From positions 25,543,822 through 25,607,821 of the forward strand of contig NC_037598.1 of assembly GCF_003073045.1 (NCBI RefSeq): 64,000 nucleotides of DNA. Direction: 5' to 3'. This DNA is from Pomacea canaliculata. Taxonomy: Eukaryota > Mollusca > Gastropoda > Architaenioglossa > Ampullariidae. The notes beneath the pieces are model-generated. The model worked only from the letters and a program-made list of their open reading frames with translations, was not told the origin of the DNA and did no database searches. The translations under genes were made by a program, and so were the position numbers. This document shows, piece after piece, positions 52,201 through 61,723 of the stretch. How positions within the stretch are numbered: the first letter of the stretch is position 1; each line of letters begins with the position of its first letter.

Positions 52201-53769
52201 GATTTAATATTGTTTGGTTCATACAGTAAAACAATGATAATCAGTTTGTCAGTTTTTTCCCCCTTTAAACATTCTAAAGAGCTTCAGCTTATCAATGTGG
52301 TCCCATGTCTTCACAATGGATCCTCTGATGCTGTTATCTGCAATGGGAGAAGTGGAATCTTCATATGCCACCCAGAATGATACAACATTTCTAGATTTTT
52401 ACCTGCTGGATCAACATCATCTTACTACTGAGCTGAGCTCACCGCTCTATGGGAACCTGCCAGACTTGTCAGCATTGAAGCCTACATCCATCTCCCCTCT
52501 CTTGTTGTCTTCATGATGAAATTCAGATCCATCATCCAGAGCTCGAAGTCCCACAAAGAGCAGCTGGAATAAGACACACATCATCTCCTTTATCACTCTT
52601 TCTCTCTCAGTACACGAAGGTGGCTGTAGAGAGGCTCCCTGTGCACTGCAGCTTGTCACGAGGAGGCAGAGTCATCAGGTCTGGCAGTTGTCTGGAGCAG
52701 CCAAATCAAGCTGTCTCCTTCAGTGAAGCCATAGCTCTGCTTAAGCACCATTTTAATAGCCAGTGGGCAAAAAAACAAAAAAACTCGCCATCCGATGACC
52801 AAATGCTAAATCTGAAACACCACCAGCAGAACCTTATCTTTTACCTGCACACTGGACACTGCTGCTGTCAAACACTGAATACTGCCCACACAGGATGGCT
52901 CACAGACACCTGAACATCTCTGCCCACCACATAGGCATGGACAGAGCTGTGGCTTTCGGGAGCCACACTGGAAGAAACCTCTGAGGATCACCTAAAAAAA
53001 CAGAAGAAAAGTCCTTTTCATAATCACAGAAAAACCTTAAATCTGACAGGCATGATCTCTGGAATGCAAAAGGAAGAAAAAAAAACATTTTTAAGTATTA
53101 GGAAAACAATCTTTTATCATAAAATATTTTAGAAGTAAGCAGCCATATGAGCTTTATTTGTTTAATAAAAGAAAAAAAAATTCAGGTCAATTATTGCTAG
53201 TAGTTATAGCAGTAATCGTCTTATAAACTTAATCAAATATTTGTTTTCTCATGTTGCAGGTGATGCTAGCCAAGACTTTCTGCTATGAAGCCAATCAGCG
53301 AATAGTTCATAGAGTGGAAGAACTGGACAAAGGTGAAAATACTTGTGTAACTTTTATCTTGCATTAAAAAAAATAAAGGCACGATAAAGTCATACACAGC
53401 TTACATTAGTCCAGTTATGATCCCCAACAAAGAGAATACATTAAATGGGGATAAGGTCTTTTTTCTGTTATCCATCTATGTCATTGGTGCCATACAACTT
53501 TGACTTTAAATTCATGCATTTTTTGAACTCTAGGATCTCAACCCATTGAGGTTTCCTACATAATCTGTTTACAAATTCTTTTTTAAATCTGTTTATTATT
53601 TATATGAAGACTCACTGTTAAAGATAAGCTAAACTTTTAACTTAACTAGCCTTAACTTTGTGTTCCAGGTAGTGCACACAACATGGATGAGAATTATCGG
53701 CAAATTGCTGATACTATTTTTAAGAATGGTGGCTATGCAGCTGAACATCCATTGGCACGTAACTGGTGA
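40260..53769 (+). CDS. ACAD9: Acyl-CoA dehydrogenase family member 9, mitochondrial
   Basis: ACAD9 is a mitochondrial flavoprotein: a long-chain acyl-CoA dehydrogenase homologue and an assembly factor for respiratory complex I. Exons: 40260-40523, 41011-41104, 42113-42214, 42413-42519, 42979-43079, 43754-43901, 44509-44611, 45085-45158, 46466-46541, 46847-46917, 47204-47323, 49493-49621, 50025-50104, 50410-50527, 51171-51248, 51989-52117, 53260-53332 and 53669-53769. They sum to 1968 nt, or 655 residues (human 621). The N-terminus is basic and lacks acidic residues, fitting a targeting signal; residues 35-75 form a longer spacer than in human. Landmarks are [39 protein letters not shown] and ILLIFEGTNEILR, with candidate catalytic Glu463. 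The C-terminal VLCAD-type extension ends [10 protein letters not shown]. All joins keep frame at GT/AG sites. Confidence 0.95.
42615..42790 (-). repeat. tRNA-derived SINE
   Basis: The minus strand carries an A box within TTGCTCAGTGGTTA (42766-42779) and a B-box-like GGGTTCAGATTTTG about 50 bp further on. The head resembles that of the SINE at 13176. It lies in ACAD9 intron 4, antisense to the gene. Confidence 0.65.
45520..46080 (+). mobile_element. LINE ORF2 3' fragment (CR1/L2/jockey group)
   Basis: Plus-strand frames read [11 protein letters not shown], a shifted [12 protein letters not shown]-like stretch, [12 protein letters not shown] and [13 protein letters not shown]. These correspond to the C-terminal block LGV..DS, SRLDYCNSLL, LQRVQNAAARLV and HITP.L..LHWLP of non-LTR reverse transcriptases. 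It is interrupted several times and lies in ACAD9 intron 8. Confidence 0.72.
47606..48001. mobile_element. Possible solo LTR (LTR retrotransposon relic)
   Basis: A GC-richer block of about 396 bp stands out from its AT-rich surroundings. It starts TGTAG and ends CTACA, the short inverted TG...CA termini of an LTR. A TATA-like stretch and a possible poly(A)-type TATTAAA occur inside. No coding region adjoins it, so if real it is a lone terminal repeat left by recombination. The flanking target duplication is not clear, so the call and the age (probably old) are tentative. It lies in ACAD9 intron 11. Confidence 0.45.
48631..48925. mobile_element. Possible piggyBac-like MITE
   Basis: The block begins TTAACTCTTAGCACTGC and ends TGCACTAAGAGGGCTAA. 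The reverse complement of the end (TTAGCCCTCTTAGTGCA) resembles the start, and TTAA/CTAA at the edges fits a TTAA target with one change. Short internal palindromes such as GCCACTTTCGTGG also fit a MITE. It lies in ACAD9 intron 11. Confidence 0.4.
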
Positions 53770-56700
53770 TGATCTCTTAAACTTTTGACATAAAATTTTC
53801 AGTGCCAACAGTTTGACAAAGTTGTGACTATGCATGCATATGATTGCTTGGATTTGTGTGGGTATGTGGCTGGGCTTTGAATGGGTGTGAAAGTTGGTCA
53901 CTGATCTGAAAATGCTGGACAAAACCTGCACTTGCATTGTAATAGAACTTGATAAGTTGTCACCACTTGGTCATCTTACTACTTTTAATGTCATGTTAAA
54001 CATGTCATGTCATGGAACATACAATAGATTGGTACTTAACTCCTCAATTTTGAAATTAAAAAGGTACTAAAGCAGTTAAAAATAAAAACGCATTCAACAT
54101 TGACAATTTATGACAATACAGTGGCAGGGCATTTCAAATACTGAGACATTATTGCCTGAGAATCACCAACATGGCGGCTTGTCAACTTCAAGAAGAACCA
54201 GCCAGGGTTTATCCATTAGTTTCAGATCAGTAGAGTAAATGCCTGTAAGCAGACCTAACAATGTTAAGCTGTACCATGAGTCATTCCTGCAAGCTTCCAT
54301 CTGATTGGAATATTTCTGCTCTTTTACATTGGTTGTCACTCAAATGATAGGATAATTGATGAGATTGTTATGAACAACACTTTATGATGACTGAAACCAC
54401 TTTCATGAATTTTTCATAACCACCAGTTTTTACCTCTGCTGTACAAGTATTGGTAATCATTGTTACAAGTAATCAAGTGTCATCCGCACCAGACCCATTA
54501 AAGCAATGAGGAAAGGTTGTTGCATGGCAAAAATTACCTGGGTATTTGTACAGAGAACATTCTGGATAGGGGAGGATATTAAAAAGCAGAGACTGTGAAT
54601 TGTTTTGATACCTTGAACTTGCTGCTCATTTTGGTAGCATACGCAGGTTTTGTTGTTCTTTTGGATTGTCTAACCCTTGGTAAAACAGACTTGTACATCT
54701 TGGCATGATGTGATCTTTAATCACAACCTGATGTTCTGACTGTAGACAGCATAAAATCAGCATATGAAATGTACCTATCTCTGTGCCCAATATTTTTCGT
54801 TGAATGTTTGTTTTCTGTTCCCAAAAAAGCAGGATAACAGTAAGTTTCTGCACACTGGTCTCTTAATTCTCCAGTCTTGCTGCTTGTCCATTGTATTTTT
54901 AGTTTTCTAGCCAATCAAATGAAGGCTGTTTCTCATTCAGTAAATGACATGAAGACCATTAACCTTTACCAGAGTGTAGCATGCACATAAATGACTGAAA
55001 AGATTGGGGCAATTCTTTCTTGTGTGATTGCTTATTTATCTGTTGCATTTCCTAGATGCCAATGCATATTCCTGCATAAAAAGATTGATAATTTGATATA
55101 AATGCTTACACAGGACAATAGATCTATGTTTTTTAGAAAAACTTTACATTTCACTGACTGCTTACCCACTGAAAAGTTGCTGTGATCATAGAATTTAGCT
55201 CTTATGTTTATGAAGCATGTTGTAGAATGTAGACTTTCAATGTTGGTTTTGTTGCTTTTATTACCTTAAGTACTTTGTTATTTATTAATGTGAACTATTT
55301 AAAAGTGGTTTAATAAATTAGCATCCTTTGTAGGTCAGTGCTATGGTTTCATTTTGACATACCATTTATCTGAAGAAAAGTGAGTGGTGATTGTTTTGAA
55401 AGACAGAACAAAGTGCTGTTTACAAAAGCTGTATGAATTTATGAAGAATTAATTTTTTGTAACAGATTTATTTAAGTTAAACTGAGAAGTAATGATATAA
55501 TAATTATAGTGCTGATGTCATTAAAAAAATGATCGTTTATTAGTTTTCCGTAATCAGAATACACTTTCACAAATCAATGACTTAAAGGTTGTTTTTTTTT
55601 CTCATTTGTTTTACACAATTGAAATAAAACTACATTTTCATGCATAATTTGAAAATATGTGTATTTGAATTAAGTTTTAGTTGAATTAAAGCAAAAAAGA
55701 AAAACCAACAGCCATGTCAGATAACTTAGACTCTTAGAAAGGGTCTCCTCAGGAATTTTTCAGATGCTATAGATTTTATACAAATGTACAGGTGTCTGAT
55801 GTTGCCACACAGTGTATAAATCTTTACATGGAGATGTACATAGGAACAATTTTTTTGGGTGAAATACATTTTGCATTGTGCATGAAGGAGTATGTTTCAT
55901 AATGGTGATTAAACAATGCCTAAATCAAGACTGGTTTATTTATATATAATTCAAAATATGCTTCAAGCGAAATGGCTTTGTTGGTGCTTTCTTCGTCTTC
56001 TTCTGCAGGTGTGGTTTTGTGTAGGGTTTCTTTTAAGTCAAAAAGTTCATTATAAAATAAATCATACTAATAATGGTATGAGAAGTCATGATCTGAACAC
56101 ATTGCAAACCAGATTGTTATTGACTCATTTAAAACTCATGAAGAGATCAAATTCTATAAGATTTGCGAGACTTACAATTTAAGTCGAATGATTTACACGA
56201 GTTGCATTCTTACTGTTAACCTGTGGCGCGATCATTGGTGGCTGTCTAAGCAAGAAAAAACAGTTGTCACACATTCGATCATTTGTTGTACAATGATTGC
56301 ATATTCATCTGTTCTAATATGTAAAATAAAAAATATCATCATACAAGTATTAAAAAATGTAAGAGCCATATTGTAAGAGCCATGTGTAAGAGCCATATTG
56401 CTAATAGAGTCCTCCACAGTACACCATTCAACTTTTGTCACTGCGGTGCATGGTGCAAAGTTGTATGCCCCAGGGAAATATTCAATCACATGATTATAGT
56501 GGAATGAATACCAGCATGTGACTGCATTGACTTGTCACTGTCTCACATGTTCCTGATCAATCGACTTCCTGTCCATCCACTTTAGTAGTAGGGTGGGACG
56601 GGATGGCTATAGTCTATATCCTTGCCATCTGTCCTGCTCTCATATGTTCCTTCAGTTCCCCTCTCTTTCTGTTTTACCCATGTGTGCGCGCGCGCGCACA

Positions 56701-57072
56701 CACACACATTATTGATTGTAGGAAATTAAAATAACAAATACATGAGGTAAAAAACAAATTACCCATTCGATCAACTTTTGAGTCTATCTAGATGCTATGA
56801 TACCCAGGAAACAAAGAAGGATGCGAAGTAGAGCTGATGAGGATTAAAAAAGCTTCGCGTTTGTGTGTGTCATCCTTACTAATCTCTATATAATTCCAAT
56901 GTTAGCGCATGTACTAATAGTATGTAGTAGTACTACCAAAGATAGTAAATAATATGCTAGTGTTTATGGAGAAAAAAAATTATCTACCAAAAAAGAACCT
57001 TCAAGGATAATGCACTGATAGTACACACTGAAAAAAATATTATCAAGTTGGTATGCACATGACTGGACTGCA
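53770..57072. other. ACAD9 3' flank and gene-poor region
   Basis: No exon is recognised. AATAAA at 55312-55317 is a candidate poly(A) signal but lies about 1.5 kb past the stop, and an earlier variant signal could be used instead. A CG/CA-rich microsatellite occurs near 56686-56708, and a short repeated phrase (GTAAGAGCCAT) occurs three times near 56358-56397. Confidence 0.5.
56686..56708. repeat. Compound (GC)n(AC)n microsatellite
   Basis: An alternating purine-pyrimidine run of GC then AC dinucleotides. It could adopt Z-DNA, but nothing else marks it. Confidence 0.85.
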
Positions 57073-57374
57073 AAAGAAGTTTCTGAAGTGATTGCCTCCC
57101 TTGTGTCAACGTACACACCTGACTTTATATTTTTAATTTTATTTTAGATCTGCACGTATATTACACGTCAGTGTAAACTAAAGATCACAGTAGAGTATAG
57201 TACTAAAGGACAACATGAAAATTCCACACACATTTCTTTTCAAAAATGAAATTTTTAAAGAAAGAAATAATTTTGAATTTCAGAGTAATCGTTGCACATC
57301 TTTCCCAACAGTGAAATAAAAATGGAGATGTATATATTGTTGTTAAGAAAAACCTAAGATGTACTACCTGTGTA
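57073..57374 (+). repeat. Duplicated U6 upstream region, copy 1
   Basis: This block is nearly identical to 59073-59387. The two differ by a few substitutions, and copy 2 has two short insertions (GAA and about 11 bp). It includes a TATATA element at 57331, 30 bp before the U6 start at 57361, as in RNA polymerase III snRNA promoters. Confidence 0.92.
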
Positions 57375-57955
57375 CAGTGTTCCCTCGCTACTTCGCGGTT
57401 CATCTATCGCGGATTCACTACTTTGCGGTTTGTTTGTTTTTTTGAGTGAAGTAAAGTATCGATCATTACTTCCGCGCTGGGAATTATCGTTCTACAAAAT
57501 ACCATAGATATTTCAACAGGAAAAAGACCAAAAATGTAGCTATATTAGTATTTCTATTAAAATATCATGGTAATTTTGTAGAAAAAAAGAAATAATTGTG
57601 TAACAGAAATCCATTGCTATGCGTAAGCGACGAGCCATGATTGTTATCTCCCATGTCGCAGCCAGTTCGCATCAGTTTTTTGGGTTTCTCTGAGTAAAGT
57701 TATAATTTTTTTACACTAATTTGTTATTGTACTGTATTAATACCATGATTAATATATTACTTTACACTCACATGATATTGTTGTACATGTAAATATTATT
57801 ATTGCATATATGTCCCTATTTCGCGGAAATTCGTTTATTGCGGCTGATCATAGCACCATCCCCCGCCATAAACGAGGAAACACTGTCGTACATATACTAA
57901 AATTGGAAGGAGACGGAGCTCAACATGGCCACTGACGCTAAGATGACGAGAGTGA
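57361..57955 (+). pseudogene. U6 snRNA copy split by a DNA transposon and diverged
   Basis: The U6 start (GTACTACCTGTGTA, 57361-57374) is followed by a 511-bp transposon (57375-57885). The U6 sequence then resumes at 57888 with TACATATACTAAAATTGGAA. After that point the body departs strongly from U6: the ACAGAGA box reads ACGGAGC, and the 3' stem and terminal T-run are lost. Both the insertion and the changes in essential boxes make it non-functional. Its promoter is still almost identical to that of copy 2. Confidence 0.88.
57375..57885. mobile_element. pogo/Tigger-like MITE inserted in U6
   Basis: The inverted ends are CAGTGTTCCCTCG (left) and CAGTGTTTCCTCG (right, reverse strand). The interior is AT-rich and non-coding, with CGCGG-containing sub-terminal motifs. 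TA precedes the left end and TC follows the right end. Comparison with the uninterrupted copy 2 places the empty site at a TA, so this is a TA target duplication with one change. CAGTG termini plus TA are typical of the pogo/Tigger branch of Tc1/mariner. Confidence 0.85.
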
Positions 57956-59072
57956 GTCTCGTCTCAGCTTCAGTCCAAAAATACATGTGAACCTAACAGT
58001 TGTCAAAAACCCCGCGGGCCGGGCTTTGGCCAGGTCTGCTGTAAGGGGTCTCTTTACAAAGTTGAAAAAACAACAACAAACCAACTACTTTGATCAACTG
58101 CCTTTCAGGCACACAAAGCACTGTAATGTCTAGTCAGAAACGGCGAGATTTCTGTGCCATGAAGTCTGTGCGAGCATCTGTGATGAGCTTATGCTCACTG
58201 TACTTGGGGTGCTCACTTTCTTTCCGTTTCTGAGACGATGATTTTAACCACGCTGTCAACGACATCTTGGAAACAGGTTAGAGCAGTGGTTCAAAGTGTG
58301 GTCCGCGGACCGCTAGTGGTCCGGGGTCCCCGAGCAAAAGTCAGGTGGTCCTCGGCTGACAGTCGTCATATCAGCAAAAGTGATGTTTAAAGTGATGCAT
58401 TCCTCGCATTAACATTTTAATTACAAAGAACGAGGTATATATGTAGTTTTATGTCAACTTATCACTATACGTACTATACGTGCTTCATGGAGACCGTTAG
58501 GGTCGATGCGCGCAACGCCGTCATCGCTGTTTACATCAGGAATTTCGCGCAATGACACATCTTAGAGTATTTAGTATCTTTGGTACAACTTAAACAGTGA
58601 TGAACAAAAATATAGACAGCTCCGTTTCTATTTTGCTTTTTTTTTCCCAGGAGGGTGTCAAACAGTCGTGTTGGAATTTGTTCTGTAATTACAATTTTGT
58701 AACGAAATCTGTGTCGAATTTTCATAATGTCTTTTCGTAAAATACTTTACCTTCATAGCATCATCCTCGATTTACACTTAAGCTTAAAATTGTGCGAACA
58801 TATTAAAAGAAAGAAAAAAAAAATCCTTTAGTTGCGAACGTGTTTCTACATTGTTGAAACAAGGGAGGCAGTCAGTGTAAGCGTTGAATTGGAACAGTTA
58901 TCGTCTGACATCCTATGATATTCACGTTTGTGCAGCAGTACTTATGCGTCTCTTTGAAATTCCGGAGATCAATCTTTCAGAAGTTTCTTGCAATATTCAG
59001 ATGCCCTCCATTCAAATGACTGGACACACGTGAAGACACAATTAGTCATCAAACAGGAGAGATAACTCAGGC
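57956..59072. other. Spacer between the two U6 copies
   Basis: No gene is recognised. It contains the hAT-like terminus at 58284 and otherwise unassigned sequence. It may be part of the duplicated unit, but only the U6 upstream block is visibly repeated. Confidence 0.4.
58284..58400 (+). mobile_element. hAT-type MITE 5' end
   Basis: CAGTGGTTCAAAGTGTGG followed by the palindromic GGTCCGCGGACC and TAGTGGTCC is a common hAT MITE terminus. I cannot find the matching right end or an 8-bp duplication, so the element is partial and the right coordinate is approximate. Confidence 0.6.
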
Positions 59073-59344
59073 AGAGAAGTTTCTGAAGAAGTGATTGCCT
59101 CCCTTGTGTCAACGTTGTAGATACGTACACACCTGACTTTAAATTTTTAATTTTATTTTAGATCTGCACGTATATTACACGTCAGTGTAAACTAAAGATC
59201 ACAGTAGAGTATAGTACTAAAGGACAACATGAAAATTCCACACACATTTCTTTTCAAAAATGAAATTTTTAAAGAAAGAAATAATTTTGAATTTCAGAGT
59301 AATCGTTGCACACCTTTCCCAACAGTGAAATAAAAATGGAGATG

Positions 59345-59350
59345 TATATA
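59345..59350 (+). promoter_or_regulatory. TATA element of U6 copy 2
   Basis: TATATA 28 bp before the U6 start. A TATA at this distance directs RNA polymerase III at U6 genes. A proximal sequence element is expected about 60 bp upstream within the duplicated block, but I cannot name its motif. Confidence 0.75.
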
Positions 59351-59372
59351 TTGTCGTTAAGAAAACCTTGAT

Positions 59373-59388
59373 GTACTACTTGTGTAGT

Positions 59389-59428
<40 letters not shown>

Positions 59429-59479
59429 GGCCCCTGTCGCAAGGATGACACGCACAATCGTGAAGCGTTCCAAATTTTT
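59373..59479 (+). ncRNA. U6 spliceosomal snRNA, near-intact copy
   Basis: U6 pairs with U4 and U2, recognises the 5' splice site and forms the spliceosome active site. The 107-nt copy has the 5' stem-loop GTACTACTTGTGTAGTAC, the conserved ATACTAAAATTGGAACGATA, the intact ACAGAGA box and the AGC triad in TTAGCATGGCCCCTG. GATGACACGC and GTGAAGCGTTCC follow, then a TTTTT run that serves as pol III terminator and LSm binding tail. Two oddities: the 5' stem differs from the usual GTGCT...AGCAC but pairs perfectly, and one extra T in CCCCTGTCGCAAGG falls in the internal stem-loop region. It could be a functional variant or an early pseudogene. Confidence 0.88.
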
Positions 59480-59752
59480 GTTTTTATCTGTCCACTTTGT
59501 TTTTAAACTTTCATCGTACATCTCATACCTGAATTTTTTTAAACAGCTAACGAGAAACTAAAAACAACCTGTGACAAGTCGACACAATGTTCGACCACCA
59601 TCTTGTATATGTGACGTCATCACAGGTCCCACCCCGAGTTCACGAGCTACCCGTGCCCGTCATCAGTTTGGCAGGTGAGTTGTCACTAACATGGCAAAGC
59701 CAGTCATGCAAAGATACCAAGTCCAAATTCGACCTGACGACAAAGGGATGCC

Positions 59753-61365
59753 ATGAGTAGCAGCCTGATACTGGGAGTGCTTGGGTGAGTCCGTCTCTCA
59801 CCTTCTGGTTACTCACTGTACAGCGAGGACCTCTGTAGGTGTCGTGCTAGTCTTTTACTGTGAAACTGGGTCCATCTGCCATGTTTTGGTGACCGTTTGT
59901 TGTCTGAAGAGAGAGAGATCAAACCTCAGTTGATGCAAGGTGTGCAGCAGAATAGTGTGGGCAGTATACTTCTCTAGCAGTACACCATGAATAACACCCA
60001 CCTCAAAGCACTAAGATAATTTTTTTTATAACACGAAAGCCCGTAATGGGAAAATAATTTTTTTTTTCAGATATAAAAATACTAAAATTTAAGCAAGAAC
60101 AAATTATGAAAGCTTCAATCTTTGTCATTTCTTTTGTAGACTATAGGTCGTGTGCATTCCATTCTCGACTCGGTGGTAGTTGTTGGTGATGGTGATGAGA
60201 GAAAGTAAATTGTGTGTGAAAGGATTGAAGATCTGTGTTAAATACTAATGTTTGTGTAAACAGCGGAATGGCCATTTTTCTGGCTGTGTTCCTGGTTCTT
60301 CAGTGCTGCTTTGTCAAGGACCGGGACAGCAAGTCTGGGGTTCTTTGCTTCCGGTGGAAGGGGAGCTTATTCAAGAAAAAGTCCGGTAATTTTTAAAAAT
60401 AAGTAATTCTCTCAATGGTTGTTATTAACGTACCATTCTCGAATTATTAGACCCAACAAATTACTTGCAGCACGTACCCTTAATGTTTTGTTTCAATTTG
60501 TAAATGTTTTCTGCTTTCATGTACGGAGGCCATTTTTTTTTTAAAGTATGACGAAAGTATAGCTAGATGGAAAAATGAACCCAAATTAAAAAAAAAAAAC
60601 AAAAAAAACTGAGTAGGGTAGATCTCTAGTCAACATGTCATGTTAGATAAACTATGACCAGTACATAATGCCGGTCGGCATATCTCGCGAAATCCTTGTT
60701 TACATCACGTGGATGACAGCAACAAACACTTCACGCAAATACCAAGACACACACAGCAGATAGACCCCGGCATGACAGTGAGTTGACTTCTGTCAGGTCA
60801 CGTGACATCCGACTTCTTTCCCTCTCGTAGGTGAAATCGCGAAGTTGAAAGCAGTGTTTCTCGTGAACAGAACGAAGTATCATGCAGTCTCCCAAGCCAC
60901 TTAACGATATTTCGCACTTGCTTCACGTTTGACACTGATGTCATCGTTGCTGTTAACTGATGTCACGTTGTTCCAGCAGATTCTGAGACCAGCCAATTCG
61001 TCAGGTGGAAATCGGGAACTGAGAGACTACCGGATCCAAAGTCGAGCGGAACTGTCGAAATCAACGAAAGACCCCCTGACCCCTGCGTCTCCTACAGGAG
61101 ATCCTACCTTCCAAACAATGAGGTTGCTGCTGCTGCATTCTACGGCAGCTTCCACAACGACTGTCTGACGTCACGTTCTGCACCACCACCACCACCATCA
61201 CCACCACCAGCAACGCTGCTACTTGTCGAGAAGGGGTTTAAAGAGGACAACATTTATGTCACCCCCCAAAATTCACCTCCCATTAATTCTCCTTTTACAA
61301 CTCCACCGGAGTCTGTCGCCGATGAAAAGGAGCAGGAGGAAAAAGATCCGATCAGATTCACGTAA
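59753..61365 (+). CDS. Unrecognised small single-pass membrane protein with proline-rich tail
   Basis: I do not recognise this family. Three exons, 59753-59784, 60264-60385 and 60980-61365, join in frame to 540 nt, or 179 residues. The start MSSSLILGVLGGMAIFLAVF continues to VLQCC, a hydrophobic segment at residues 4-25, then basic and charged residues (KDRDSK, RWKG, KKK). This predicts a type III membrane protein with a cytoplasmic C-terminus and almost no ectodomain. The tail looks disordered and includes SYRRSYLP, AFYGSF, APPPPPSPPPA and TPQNSPPINSP. An in-frame TGA lies about 20 bp before the ATG, whose context (GCCATGA) is favourable. The third exon has no ATG, so simple ORF scans miss it. 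Its acceptor is a tandem NAGNAG (ccagcag) that could add one alanine. Support is splice sites, phase and composition only. Confidence 0.65.
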
Positions 61366-61691
61366 AAAAGACATTTCACAATGATTGTTTCTACTTACAT
61401 GTGAATCATGAATGTTCCCACAGCTGTTGTGGAAATGTGTGTTTGTGTGATTATGTCTTTGCGTAAACTAAGAGTATGGCTGGGAGAGCTTACTCAGCAT
61501 CCAGAGGGTCAACTTTTTAAACGCCAGAAAACCCTTTACTCAGGTTATTCAAACAGCATTTTTGTCACTTGACCATTTTGTACATTTTGTACTTGTCCCA
61601 CATAAAGACCTCTCTCTCTCTGTCGTTCTGAGCGAACCATCGCATGATCGAGACTGTCAGACAGCAGCACGCGCACGCACACACACACGCG

Positions 61692-61723
<32 letters not shown>

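Noticed and set aside
52295-52913. Open frames between ACAD9 exons 16 and 17
   Set aside because: They match no part of the ACAD9 family, and the exon 16 to 17 junction is already in frame without them.
54160-54240. CAACATGGCGGCTTGTCAAC resembling the RTE LINE 3' coding end at 19.97 kb
   Set aside because: The similarity covers only about 20 bp and does not continue on either side.
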